DNA from: Nocardia sp. BSTN01
Lineage (GTDB): Bacteria > Actinomycetota > Actinomycetes > Mycobacteriales > Mycobacteriaceae
Assembly: GCF_015354405.1 (NCBI RefSeq)
Contig: NZ_JADKYP010000003.1
Location: 1 to 64,000, forward strand
DNA length: 64,000 nt
Direction: 5' to 3'
The position numbers and the translations under genes were made by a program. The notes under the pieces were generated by a model that was not told where the DNA came from, searched no databases, and saw only the letters and a list, made by a program, of their open reading frames with translations. Shown here piece after piece: positions 1 to 7,755 of this stretch (its first letter is position 1; every line of letters begins with the position of its first letter).

Positions 1-158
1 TCGACACAGTCGGCGAGGTCGGCCATCGGCGCCAGCCATCGGGGAGCCGCCAGCACCAGGTGGTCGTCGCCGCGCGCGGCCCGCAACGCCCGCAGTGCCG
101 GCACGGCGGTCAGCAGATCACCCAGCCCCAGCGCCCGCAGGACCAGCGTCACGCCCAT
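1..158 (-). CDS. Glycosyltransferase family 9 protein, N-terminal part only
   Basis: Only the first 52 codons are present; the gene runs off the left edge. The visible protein opens with a GT9 (heptosyltransferase-like) signature: a hydrophobic first strand, then LRALGLGDLLTAVPALRAL, matching the R-x-x-x-(L/G)-GD-x-(L/I)-x-x-x-P loop of ADP-heptose:LPS heptosyltransferases. I chose ATG at 158; GTG at 152, overlapping the upstream stop as GTGA, is equally plausible. It is the last visible gene of a chain of overlapping minus-strand genes (kinase, gmhA, GT9-phosphatase fusion, GT4), so it is probably co-translated with them. Expected role is transfer of a heptose or related sugar onto a glycan acceptor in the cytoplasm or at the membrane face; acceptor and donor are not readable from the sequence. 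Confidence 0.75.
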   Translation of the reverse strand, partial: MGVTLVLRALGLGDLLTAVPALRALRAARGDDHLVLAAPRWLAPMADLADCV

Positions 159-1153
159 GACGGTGGAACCGCCGCGCGGCTCGGCGCCGCGGTCACGACG
201 GCGCGATCCGATCGTGTCTCGCCCATCGCCGGCGACGACACCGCACCGTCGCGAACGAACCGCGCCGCGACATCGACGGCCGAGCGGACCGCGTTGGTCA
301 CCGAATCGCCGGACGCCAGCGCCGCGGTGGCCGCCGCGGCGAATCGGTCTCCGGCACCGCACACGTCATACCCCGGACCGCATCGGAGGTCCGGCGATAT
401 CCCCACGGCCACAGTGCCTTTCGTACCGTGCCGATAGAGCACCGCCCCCTCGGCGCCGAGCGTGACCGCCACCGCCCGCGCCGACCATCGCCGGCTCAGC
501 TCACGGGCCCGATCCCCGAAGTCACCGTCTCCGGCCACCAGGCTCGCGGCCTCGTCACGATTCGGTGTCACCAGAGTCGCGCCGGTCACCGGCGCCGGAC
601 CGCGCGGATGCGGATCCCACACCACGGGAATGTCGCGCAGGCGCCGGGCCAGCAGGGCGCGAATTCCGGGATGGGCGGCGACGCCGTGACCGTAGTCGGC
701 GACGAGAATGCCCCGCGCGCACTCGAATACGGCCTCGACATCGGCCGGTAGCGGGCCCGCGCCGATACGGCCGTCGCCCGAGTCGACCCGGACCACGGAA
801 ACCGGGCGATCGGCCGCACCGTCCGCGGCGGCCGGAGCACACGGGCCGACGGCCCGGATCCGCTGTTTGCACACCGTCGTTCCCCGCATCGGCAGCGGCG
901 CCACCCGCACGCGCCCGGCCAGCAGCCGGCGCAGCCGGTGACCGGCCTCGTCGTCGCCGAATCCGCCGACCAGCACCACCTCGCCGGCGTCCGCGGTGGC
1001 CAGCAGAGCTGCCAGTCCCGCCCCGCCCGGACGCCAGATTCCGGCGCGGACGTCGACCACCGGAACACCCGCGTCGGGACTGCGACGGTCGGCGCGGCCC
1101 TCGATATCGCTGTCCAGCAGCACATCTCCGACGACGACCAGCGGTGCGATCAC
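149..1153 (-). CDS. PfkB-family sugar kinase (HldE kinase-domain-like)
   Basis: The 334-residue product is a ribokinase/PfkB-fold kinase. It starts LVVVGDVLLDSDIEG, has a glycine-rich substrate segment (RPGGAG), a TPNRDEA motif typical of the HldE/RfaE kinase domain, and near the C-terminus the PfkB signature DVCGAGD with the catalytic Asp. There is no nucleotidyltransferase domain, unlike the separate HldE at 7756-9249, so the locus holds two kinases of this family. GTG at 1153 overlaps the gmhA stop (GTGA), indicating translational coupling. By family and neighbours it should phosphorylate C1 of a heptose 7-phosphate or a related sugar. Whether it duplicates HldE or acts on another sugar is unknown. 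Confidence 0.8.
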   Translation of the reverse strand: MIAPLVVVGDVLLDSDIEGRADRRSPDAGVPVVDVRAGIWRPGGAGLAALLATADAGEVVLVGGFGDDEAGHRLRRLLAGRVRVAPLPMRGTTVCKQRIRAVGPCAPAAADGAADRPVSVVRVDSGDGRIGAGPLPADVEAVFECARGILVADYGHGVAAHPGIRALLARRLRDIPVVWDPHPRGPAPVTGATLVTPNRDEAASLVAGDGDFGDRARELSRRWSARAVAVTLGAEGAVLYRHGTKGTVAVGISPDLRCGPGYDVCGAGDRFAAAATAALASGDSVTNAVRSAVDVAARFVRDGAVSSPAMGETRSDRAVVTAAPSRAAVPPSWA

Positions 1154-1770
1154 GACAGATCCCGCAGCGCGGAATCCAGTGCCGTGCACAGCGCGTGGAC
1201 CAGCACCAGATGCACTTCCTGCACCGTCGCCGTCGACTCCGCCTCCACCGCCACCGCGTCGTCGCACAGCGACGCCAGCGAATTCGGCGCCGGTCCGGTC
1301 AACGCCCAACTGGTCAGGCCGATGTCGGCGGCCGCCTTCGCCGCGGCGACGACATTGCCGCTGGAACCGCTGGTGGACATCGCGACCAGCACGTCCCCGG
1401 GCCGGCCGTGCGCTCGTAGCTGGCGGGCGAACATCTCGTCGAATCCGTAGTCGTTGGCGATCGCCGTCACGCTCGAGGTGTCGGCGTGCAGCGCGACCGC
1501 CGACAGCGGTCGGCGTTCCTCCCGGAAACGCCCGGTCAGTTCGGCGGTCAGATGCTGTGCCTCCGCCGCGCTGCCGCCGTTGCCGCAGGCGAACAATCTG
1601 CCGCCGTCGCGGTAGACGCACGCCAATCGCTCCCCCCAGGCCCAGATGTGGGCGACGGAGGGGCGCACATTGCGGCGCAGCGCCGTACCGAGGAGTTCGA
1701 AGTGCTCCTCGAGTTCGGTGCCGATACCGGCGAGGTCGTGGCGCCGGTATTCATCTCGGGGGGTGGTCAT
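1150..1770 (-). CDS. gmhA: Phosphoheptose isomerase (SIS domain)
   Basis: The 206-residue protein matches GmhA in length and features. After an N-terminal helical part (residues 1-45) come GRLFACGNGGSAAEAQH, the SIS phosphosugar loop with the Ser/Gly contacts, then TAELTGRF, the ATSV-like HADTSSVTAIANDYGF stretch, and the second phosphate loop AMSTSGSSGN. GmhA converts sedoheptulose 7-phosphate into D-glycero-D-manno-heptose 7-phosphate, the first step of nucleotide-activated heptose synthesis, in the cytoplasm. ATG at 1770 overlaps the stop of the upstream GT9-phosphatase fusion by ATGA, and its own stop overlaps the next kinase. The set gmhA, kinase, phosphatase and heptosyltransferase-like genes in one operon supports the heptose assignment. 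Confidence 0.88.
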   Translation of the reverse strand: MTTPRDEYRRHDLAGIGTELEEHFELLGTALRRNVRPSVAHIWAWGERLACVYRDGGRLFACGNGGSAAEAQHLTAELTGRFREERRPLSAVALHADTSSVTAIANDYGFDEMFARQLRAHGRPGDVLVAMSTSGSSGNVVAAAKAAADIGLTSWALTGPAPNSLASLCDDAVAVEAESTATVQEVHLVLVHALCTALDSALRDLS

Positions 1771-3347
1771 GTCAGTGTGTCCTTCCCGTCGAGTTCGGCC
1801 AGTGCCAGCGACACTGCGGTCCGCAGGTCGGGTGCGACATGGGCGACCACCGCGGCGAAGGCGATCTCCGAGGGCCGCGTCTTCGCCGTGGGCACGAGCA
1901 CCGCCCGCGCTCCGGCCGCGGCGGCGGCCTCGACATCGCTGCCGATATCACCGATCACGACACATCGGTCGGGTGTCGTACCGAGTGCCTCGGCGGCCGA
2001 AACGACAAGTCCCGGTTGGGGTTTGCGGCATTCGCACCCGTCGTCGCGGCGATGCGGGCAGATCTGCCAGGTGTCGACGGGTCCGAGCAGATCCTCCACC
2101 TTCGCGGTCACCGCCGCCAACTGATCCGGGGTGATGGTGCCCGCTCCCACCCCCGACTGATTGCTCACCACTCCGATCCGAACACCGGCCCGGCGCAGCC
2201 GATCCAGCTCCGCGGCCGCGCCGGGTACGGGCTCCACCAGCTGCGGATCGGACAGATACGGCACATCGATGATCAGGGTGTCGTCGCGGTCGAACAGCAC
2301 CGCGGGCGGGCCGCCGTGTCGTTCCGCGGTGGTCGAGCGCCGTGGCTTCTCACCGCGCAGATGTGCCACCGCGTCGACGATCTGTTCGTCGGAGATCCGG
2401 TTCAGACAAGGATGACCCGGTATCGGGCACTGCCGGGCCCGGGTTCCGGCGCAGGCCGCCGACTGGTCGCCGAGCACCACGCACGGAACACCGTGCGGCG
2501 CCCAGCGGATCGCGGGAACGACCGGGGCGAACAACGAGACCACGGGGGTCGCGACGGCCGCCGCCAGATGCGCGGCACCGGTATTGGGCGCGACGACCAC
2601 ATCGGCCCCGCGCAGGACCGCCGCCAACTGCGGCAGATCGGTCGCTCCGCCCAGATCGCGGGCGTGCGTCCCGGCGACGGTGGCGGTCAGCTCACGCTCG
2701 TCGGGGCCGCCGGTCACCACCACGCGGTATCCCGCCTCGGCCAGGGCGCGGGCCACCGCCCGCGACCGCTGCGCCGACATCCGGCGGGCGGGCACGGCCG
2801 CCCCCGGGTGCAGCACGATATAGCCCGGCTCGCCGGTCAGCGCGGACACATCCGGCAGATCGGTGCGCACCCGCAGCCGGTGCCCCACCGACGGATAGCC
2901 CGCCGCCTCGGCCAGTGACAGCGCCCGAATCGCCTCGGGCACATCGTCGTCCAGCTGATGGCGGACATCGAGCAGCGATCCCGGATAGTCGGGACTGATC
3001 GCCGAGATCCGCCCGACTCCCGCCATTCGCAGCACCAGCGCCAGCGGCAGCGGCGACTGATGGAAGGAGGTGAAGATGATCGCCTCGTCCGGCTGCTGGG
3101 TGTCGACGAGTTTCACCAGCTCGGCAATCGATTCGGCATCCACCGGCGGGGCATCGAAATCGACCCAGCCGGCGTGGAATTCGAGCACCTGGCTCACACC
3201 GGGCAGCAGCTGCGCCGCGGCCCGCCCGCGCGGGCCCGCCAGAAAACTCACCCGCTGCGCGCGGGCGGCGACCGCCCGCACGGCCGGGCCCGTCAGCAAG
3301 ACATCGCCCGCACTGTCCAGGCGGGCCACCAGGACGTGGCCGTTCAT
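1767..3347 (-). CDS. Fusion: GT9 glycosyltransferase plus GmhB-like heptose bisphosphate phosphatase
   Basis: This 526-residue protein joins two enzymes. Residues 1 to about 335 are a GT9 glycosyltransferase: LDSAGDVLLTGPAVRAV at the start, a VLHPGAA loop near 178, a GGPDE motif near 213, and the donor-site PNTGAAHLAAA around 254-264. Residues about 348-520 are a HAD phosphatase of the histidinol-phosphatase/GmhB type: DRDDT at 353-357 (nucleophile Asp353 and acid/base Asp355), SNQSG near 395, a Cys/His zinc loop (Cys430, His432, Cys438, Cys440) and GDIGSD near 466. GmhB removes the C7 phosphate of heptose 1,7-bisphosphate. GmhB and heptosyltransferases are normally separate proteins. ATG at 3347 overlaps the upstream GT4 stop by ATGA. 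Confidence 0.87.
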   Translation of the reverse strand: MNGHVLVARLDSAGDVLLTGPAVRAVAARAQRVSFLAGPRGRAAAQLLPGVSQVLEFHAGWVDFDAPPVDAESIAELVKLVDTQQPDEAIIFTSFHQSPLPLALVLRMAGVGRISAISPDYPGSLLDVRHQLDDDVPEAIRALSLAEAAGYPSVGHRLRVRTDLPDVSALTGEPGYIVLHPGAAVPARRMSAQRSRAVARALAEAGYRVVVTGGPDERELTATVAGTHARDLGGATDLPQLAAVLRGADVVVAPNTGAAHLAAAVATPVVSLFAPVVPAIRWAPHGVPCVVLGDQSAACAGTRARQCPIPGHPCLNRISDEQIVDAVAHLRGEKPRRSTTAERHGGPPAVLFDRDDTLIIDVPYLSDPQLVEPVPGAAAELDRLRRAGVRIGVVSNQSGVGAGTITPDQLAAVTAKVEDLLGPVDTWQICPHRRDDGCECRKPQPGLVVSAAEALGTTPDRCVVIGDIGSDVEAAAAAGARAVLVPTAKTRPSEIAFAAVVAHVAPDLRTAVSLALAELDGKDTLT

Positions 3348-4363
3348 CCGCGCCTCCCGCTGTGGAATTCGGCGACCGTATCGGCGAGCAGCCGGTCCCA
3401 GCGCTGCGCGAACTCGGTGATGCCGAAGTTCTTCGCGGCCCAGGCCCGGGCAGCCTGTCCGGTGCGCCGGGCCAGTTCCGGATCGGCGAGGTAGCGGCCG
3501 ATCGCGCGGGCCAGCTCGTCGAGGTCGGTGGAGACGACGCCCGCCTCCGGCGGTACCGCCCAGGGTGCCTCGGTGGCGCCGACCGCCACCACGGGCATGC
3601 CCACGAACATGGCCTCGAGCAGCGACAGACCGAGCGAGGTCCAGCGAGCGGTGTGCACGAACACCCGCCGCCGGCCGATCTCGGTGTGCAGCCGTTCCTG
3701 TCCGACGTCACCCGCACCGTGAATCTGTGTCGCGGGGCAGTGCCCCCACTTGTGCAACTCGGCGGTGTCGATGCCGAAGACGTCGATCGGCGCGGCCCGA
3801 GACAGGTCCCCGAGCAGATCGGTCCCGGTGATCCGCCACCGGCGCACCGGCTCGTTGATGATCGAGGCCGCGCGCTCGAGCTCCCCGGTGTACCGGTACC
3901 CCGGATCGACCACACCGTGCGGGACCGTCTCGGCCCGGCAGCGCCCGTTGTCCCACATCAGCCGGTTGAATCCGGTGACGTGCACCAGCGTCACATCGCT
4001 GCGGTCCGCCATCGGATGCCGGCTGGTGGCCGCGTGTTCGCGAGGAGTGTTGTGCTCGACGTAGATCACCGGCACCTCCTGGCCGGGCACCCGGCCGAGC
4101 CAGTCACGCACCAGGTCGAATTCCTCCGGACGTTGCAGGACCACCACATCGACCGACTCGCCGGCCAGATCGGCCGGCGCGACCTCGACCGCGGATTCGG
4201 GCCAGGGTCGCCCGCACCGGCCCAGTGCCCACTGCCGCCGCCGGGGATCGGACGGCACCAGATAGCGATGACGCCCCTGGACGAAGGAGGTCATCCAGGA
4301 CCCGTGCACATGCCATACGAGCACGCGCAGGGGATCCGAACCCGGTACGGCGGCAACGCTCAT
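3344..4363 (-). CDS. GT4-like glycosyltransferase
   Basis: The 339-residue protein has a GT-B glycosyltransferase layout. An N-terminal Rossmann half contains a short-gap RVLVWHVHGSW start and VIYVEHNTPRE. The C-terminal half carries RRRVFVHTARWTSLGLSLLEAMFVGMPVVAVG, the E-x7-E-like donor phosphate and nucleotide-binding region of GT4 enzymes, followed by a typical terminal helix. ATG at 4363 overlaps the upstream SDR stop (ATGA) and is preferred over the in-frame GTG at 4369. It lies in the coupled gene chain with gmhA and the GT9 genes and probably adds a sugar to the same glycan. Donor and acceptor are not identifiable. Confidence 0.8.
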   Translation of the reverse strand: MSVAAVPGSDPLRVLVWHVHGSWMTSFVQGRHRYLVPSDPRRRQWALGRCGRPWPESAVEVAPADLAGESVDVVVLQRPEEFDLVRDWLGRVPGQEVPVIYVEHNTPREHAATSRHPMADRSDVTLVHVTGFNRLMWDNGRCRAETVPHGVVDPGYRYTGELERAASIINEPVRRWRITGTDLLGDLSRAAPIDVFGIDTAELHKWGHCPATQIHGAGDVGQERLHTEIGRRRVFVHTARWTSLGLSLLEAMFVGMPVVAVGATEAPWAVPPEAGVVSTDLDELARAIGRYLADPELARRTGQAARAWAAKNFGITEFAQRWDRLLADTVAEFHSGRRG

Positions 4364-5061
4364 GGCCACGACGATTCGGTGGAGGAGCAGACCAGCATTT
4401 CCCGCACCTCGGATCCGGCGGGCCGGGTGAGGGCGAAAACGACTGCGTCGGCGACGTTTTCGGGTCGTTCGAGGCGCACGTCGGGCCCGGGGACGTACTG
4501 CTCCGGGCGGTCGTCGAAGAAGTGTGTGTCCATGCCGCCCGGAATCAGCAGCGTCACGCCGATCTCCCCGGCCGTCTCGGCGGCCAGTGCCCGGGTGAAT
4601 CCCACGACCCCGAATTTCGACGCGCAGTATGCCGTGGCATCGGGCAGCGCCCGCATACCCAGAGTCGACGCACAGGTGACGACGTGTCCGTGAGACGCGC
4701 GCAAAGCCGGCAGCGCGGCGCGGATCACCGCGGCCGTGCCGAGCAGATTCACCCGCACCACCTGTTCCCAGGCGGCCGCGTCGACCTTCTCCAGTGGGCC
4801 GCAGGCGTCGATCCCGGCGGCGGTGAACACGCCGTCGATGCGGCCACCGGCCCGGTCGGCCAGGGCTCGCGTGGCCTCCTCGGCCGCCGCCGAATCCGCG
4901 AGATCGGCCTGCTCCCAGTCGACGTCGGTATCGGGCCGGTTCCGATCGATGACGAGCGGAACGCCACCGGCGGCGCGCACCGCGTGCACCGTCGCCGCGC
5001 CCAGGCCGGACGCACCACCGGTGATGACGACAGTACCCAAGGGGCGAGTCGATTGATTCAT
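4360..5061 (-). CDS. Short-chain dehydrogenase/reductase
   Basis: This is a classical SDR of 233 residues with TGGASGLG at 14-21 (NAD(P) loop), AAG at 81-83, Asn105, Ser132 and the catalytic Y-x-x-x-K pair Tyr145/Lys149. I chose ATG at 5061 because AGGAGG lies about 10 bases upstream; the longer open frame upstream has no such site and is rich in Arg and Pro. The gene sits inside the heptose/glycosyltransferase operon, so a role in oxidising, reducing or epimerising a sugar or a glycan precursor is likely. It is too short and of the wrong SDR type to be HldD, the ADP-heptose epimerase. Substrate unknown. Confidence 0.83.
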   Translation of the reverse strand: MNQSTRPLGTVVITGGASGLGAATVHAVRAAGGVPLVIDRNRPDTDVDWEQADLADSAAAEEATRALADRAGGRIDGVFTAAGIDACGPLEKVDAAAWEQVVRVNLLGTAAVIRAALPALRASHGHVVTCASTLGMRALPDATAYCASKFGVVGFTRALAAETAGEIGVTLLIPGGMDTHFFDDRPEQYVPGPDVRLERPENVADAVVFALTRPAGSEVREMLVCSSTESSWP

Positions 5062-5080
5062 CCGCGAGTTCCTCCTGATG

Positions 5081-6292
5081 TCAGCGAGCGGACGACGCGA
5101 TGTCGCCCGCGGCGGCCGTGGCGGCGGTCCGTCGATAGGCCGCCGAGGTATCTCTGGAGATCCGATCCCACGAATAACGTCCGCGGGCACGTTGCAGACC
5201 CGCTTCCCCCATCGCCCGGCGCGCCTGCCGGGTGTCGAGCAGGCCGGACACGACCTCGGCCAGCACCGCGGGGTCGCCCGAGGGGACCAGACGTCCGGTC
5301 ACCCCGTCGAGGACGGTGTCGAGCATTCCGCCGACCGCGGTGGCGACCACTGGCTTCGCGCACGACATCGCCTCGAGCGGAACGATGCCGAACGGCTCGT
5401 ACCACGGCGTGCACACCACGGCGTCGGCCGAGCGCAACAGCATCGGCATCTCCGCCCGCGGGACCGGCCCGCGCAACCGGACCCGTTGCGACACACCGTA
5501 TTCCGCGGCCACGGCACGCAACCGCGCCTGCTCGGCCTCGTCCTCGGCGCTCTGCGAACCGCCCGCGATCACCAGTTCGGTATCGGGCACCTCCGACAGT
5601 GCCGCGATCGCGGAGTCGAACCCCTTGCGCCGCACCATGCGGCCCACCGAGACGATCCGCCGCGGCAGATCCGGTTCCTCGGCGGGACCGTCGGGAGTGA
5701 ACAGCGACAGGTCGACACCACACGGCACCACCGACGTGCGCTCGCGCGGCACACCCATCCGGCCCAGCTCCCGGACCTCGTCGGAACAGGTCGCGACGAT
5801 ATGGGTCGCTCCCGCCGCCACCCGGCGCTCGGACTGGATGCGCGAGCGCGGGCTGGTGTCGGCCAGCCCCTGATAGCGCCGCTTCACGGTGCCCAGGGCG
5901 TGGAAGGTCAGAACGACCGGGACGGCGAGATCGCGCGCGGCGCGTTCGGCGGCGATGCCCGACATCCAGAAATGCGCGTGCACGACATCGGGGGTATCGG
6001 CACTCCACTGCCGGCGCAGAAAGGCGGCGAATTCGGCGAGGAACGGCAGAATGTCATCCTTCGGAATGTGCCGGGGCGGGCCGGCCGGAACGTGGATCAC
6101 GCGATATCCCGCCCCCACCAGCACCTCGGCGGGGATGCCGGGGTCGTCTCGGCGGGTGTAGACCCGCACGTCGTGCCCCAACCGCGCCAGTCCCGCGGCG
6201 AGTTCGGCCACATGCACGTTCTGACCGCCCGCGTCCACGCCACCCAGGGGCGCCAAGGGGCTCGCGTGCTCGGACACCATCGCAATCTTCAC
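5081..6292 (-). CDS. GT4 glycosyltransferase (GlgA/MshA/sucrose-phosphate-synthase type)
   Basis: The 403-residue product is a clear GT4 enzyme: KIAMVSEHASPLAPLGGVDAGGQNVHVAELA at the N-terminus with the acceptor-site glycine loop, VVHAHFWMSG, LTFHALG, then VSVGRMVRRKGFD and the donor motif CTPWYEPFGIVPLEAMSCAKPVVA (E-x7-E). The N-terminus resembles MshA and sucrose-phosphate synthase relatives. GTG at 6292 is preceded by GGAGGAAG, so I used it instead of the longer Arg/Pro-rich frame. It appears to be the first gene of the leftward operon reaching past position 1, and it is divergent from the GT9 gene at 6529. Sugar donor and acceptor are unknown. Confidence 0.86.
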   Translation of the reverse strand: MKIAMVSEHASPLAPLGGVDAGGQNVHVAELAAGLARLGHDVRVYTRRDDPGIPAEVLVGAGYRVIHVPAGPPRHIPKDDILPFLAEFAAFLRRQWSADTPDVVHAHFWMSGIAAERAARDLAVPVVLTFHALGTVKRRYQGLADTSPRSRIQSERRVAAGATHIVATCSDEVRELGRMGVPRERTSVVPCGVDLSLFTPDGPAEEPDLPRRIVSVGRMVRRKGFDSAIAALSEVPDTELVIAGGSQSAEDEAEQARLRAVAAEYGVSQRVRLRGPVPRAEMPMLLRSADAVVCTPWYEPFGIVPLEAMSCAKPVVATAVGGMLDTVLDGVTGRLVPSGDPAVLAEVVSGLLDTRQARRAMGEAGLQRARGRYSWDRISRDTSAAYRRTAATAAAGDIASSAR

Positions 6293-6493
6293 GCTTCCTC
6301 CGATCCGCGTCGCCGCCGGTGGACCTCGCGCTCTCGAACTGCGCCATAGCTGGCGGAAACCGTGCCATGGATGTATGCGACCGACTCGATCGTTCGACTT
6401 CTGAACCGGTTCGTGGTCGACATGCCCGCGCAGACCGGACGCAAACGGACGGGAGCAGAACTGTTCGACGACCGGCGTGCGGCGAATCCGCCA

Positions 6494-6518
6494 GGACTGA
6501 GTCGCGCCCGCACGGGTA
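6494..6518 (+). promoter_or_regulatory. Possible general-stress sigma promoter before the GT9 gene
   Basis: GACT (6494-6497), 15 bases, GGGTAG (6513-6518). It fits the loose GNNT-N14-16-GGGTA(C/T) pattern reported for SigB-type factors of actinomycetes, with the spacing seen at 15144, 18248 and 18718. The start codon of the GT9 gene lies only 10 bases downstream, so the transcript would be nearly leaderless. The -35 is the weakest of the set. The rest of the 236-base divergent gap shows no promoter I can defend. Confidence 0.3.
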
Positions 6519-6528
6519 GGGCTGCGGT

Positions 6529-7692
6529 ATGTCCGAGACGACGACAGCCCCGGCCGTGACGGCCGGGCAGCCCCTGCTCGATCCTGTTCCGGCGACGGAG
6601 CGGCCGAGTATCGGCCCGATCGCCGACATCGTGCCGCAGGTGCGGCGGATCGTGGTCCTGCGGGGTGGAGCACTCGGCGACCTGCTCTACGCGGTGCCTG
6701 CCCTGTACGCATTGGCCGCGGCCTACCCCGCCGCCGAGATCACGCTGCTCGGCTCGGCGCTGCATGCCGACCTGCTGCGGGGACGGCCGGGGCCGGTCGA
6801 CGAGGTGGAGGTACTGCCTGTCACCCGCACCGACTGGAACCAGCCCGCGCAACCGGCGGAGGTCGAATTCGTCGACCGCCTCCGCACCCGGCCGGTGGAT
6901 CTGGCCGTGCAGCTGCACGGCGGCGGCGCGTGGTCCAATCCCTTTCTGCGGCAGCTGAATCCGCGGGTCAGCGTCGGTTCCCGCGCCGCGGGCGCACCGC
7001 CGCTGGACCGCAACCTCGCCTATCGCTTCTATCAGAACGAGGTGTTGCGGGCGCTCGAGGTGGCCGGGCTGGCCGGGGCGCCACCGGTCGTGATGGAGCC
7101 GCGCGTGGAGCTCACGCCCCAGGATGTGGCCGCGGCCGACGCGGTGCTCGGCACGGTGACCGGCCCGCTGGTCGTCGTGCATCCGGGTGCGAACGATTCC
7201 CGGCGGCGCTGGCCCGCAGCCGCGTTCGCCGAGATCGCCACCCACTGTCTGGACCGCGGCGCGACGGTGCTGATCATCGGCGGCCCCTCGGATCACGCAC
7301 TGGTCACCGACCTCCGTTCTCGCATACCGGCCGCCGGCGATGCCCGCGCGGATCGGCTGCGCACCCTGGTCGGTTCGGATATGTCGACGCTGTGTGGCGT
7401 GCTCGCCCGCGCCGCGGTCCTGGTCGGCAACGACAGCGGCCCGCGCCATCTCGCGCGAGCCGTCGGCACACCCACCGTGGGGGTGTTCTGGATCGGCAAC
7501 GTCATCAGCGCCGGGCCCCTGAGCCGCGGCAGCGACCGCGTGCTCATCTCCTGGCAGACCCACTGCCCGGTCTGCGGCAGCGACGCCACCGACGAGCGTC
7601 TGCCCCGCTGCCCGCACGGTGATTCGCTCGTGTCCACGGTGCCCGTGGCGGCGGTGCGCGGGGACGTGGACGAGCTGCTCGGCTGGGACTGA
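6529..7692 (+). CDS. Glycosyltransferase family 9 (ADP-heptose:acceptor heptosyltransferase-like)
   Basis: The 387-residue protein has a 38-residue leader and then the GT9 core: IVVLRGGALGDLLYAVPALYALAAAYP, LAVQLHGGG, VVVHPGANDSRRRWP (acceptor/donor loop), IIGGPSDH, and the donor-binding LVGNDSGPRHLARAVGTPTVGVF. The C-terminal part has CPVCGS and CPHG, four Cys residues that could hold a zinc. Unlike its neighbours it is on the plus strand, convergent with hldE. It is the third GT9 member of the locus, which makes heptose or a similar ADP-sugar the likely donor. A possible stress-type promoter directly precedes it. Confidence 0.85.
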   Translation: MSETTTAPAVTAGQPLLDPVPATERPSIGPIADIVPQVRRIVVLRGGALGDLLYAVPALYALAAAYPAAEITLLGSALHADLLRGRPGPVDEVEVLPVTRTDWNQPAQPAEVEFVDRLRTRPVDLAVQLHGGGAWSNPFLRQLNPRVSVGSRAAGAPPLDRNLAYRFYQNEVLRALEVAGLAGAPPVVMEPRVELTPQDVAAADAVLGTVTGPLVVVHPGANDSRRRWPAAAFAEIATHCLDRGATVLIIGGPSDHALVTDLRSRIPAAGDARADRLRTLVGSDMSTLCGVLARAAVLVGNDSGPRHLARAVGTPTVGVFWIGNVISAGPLSRGSDRVLISWQTHCPVCGSDATDERLPRCPHGDSLVSTVPVAAVRGDVDELLGWD

Positions 7693-7755
7693 ACCCAGCC
7701 GAGTTGCCCGGCGGGCAGTGGTCCCCGGCGGGCCGTGATCCCCGGCCGCGAGGGC

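Noticed and set aside
4360-5061. The SDR as HldD (ADP-heptose epimerase)
   Set aside because: It is a 233-residue classical SDR with Tyr145/Lys149 and TGGASGLG; HldD is a longer extended SDR with a different NADP loop.
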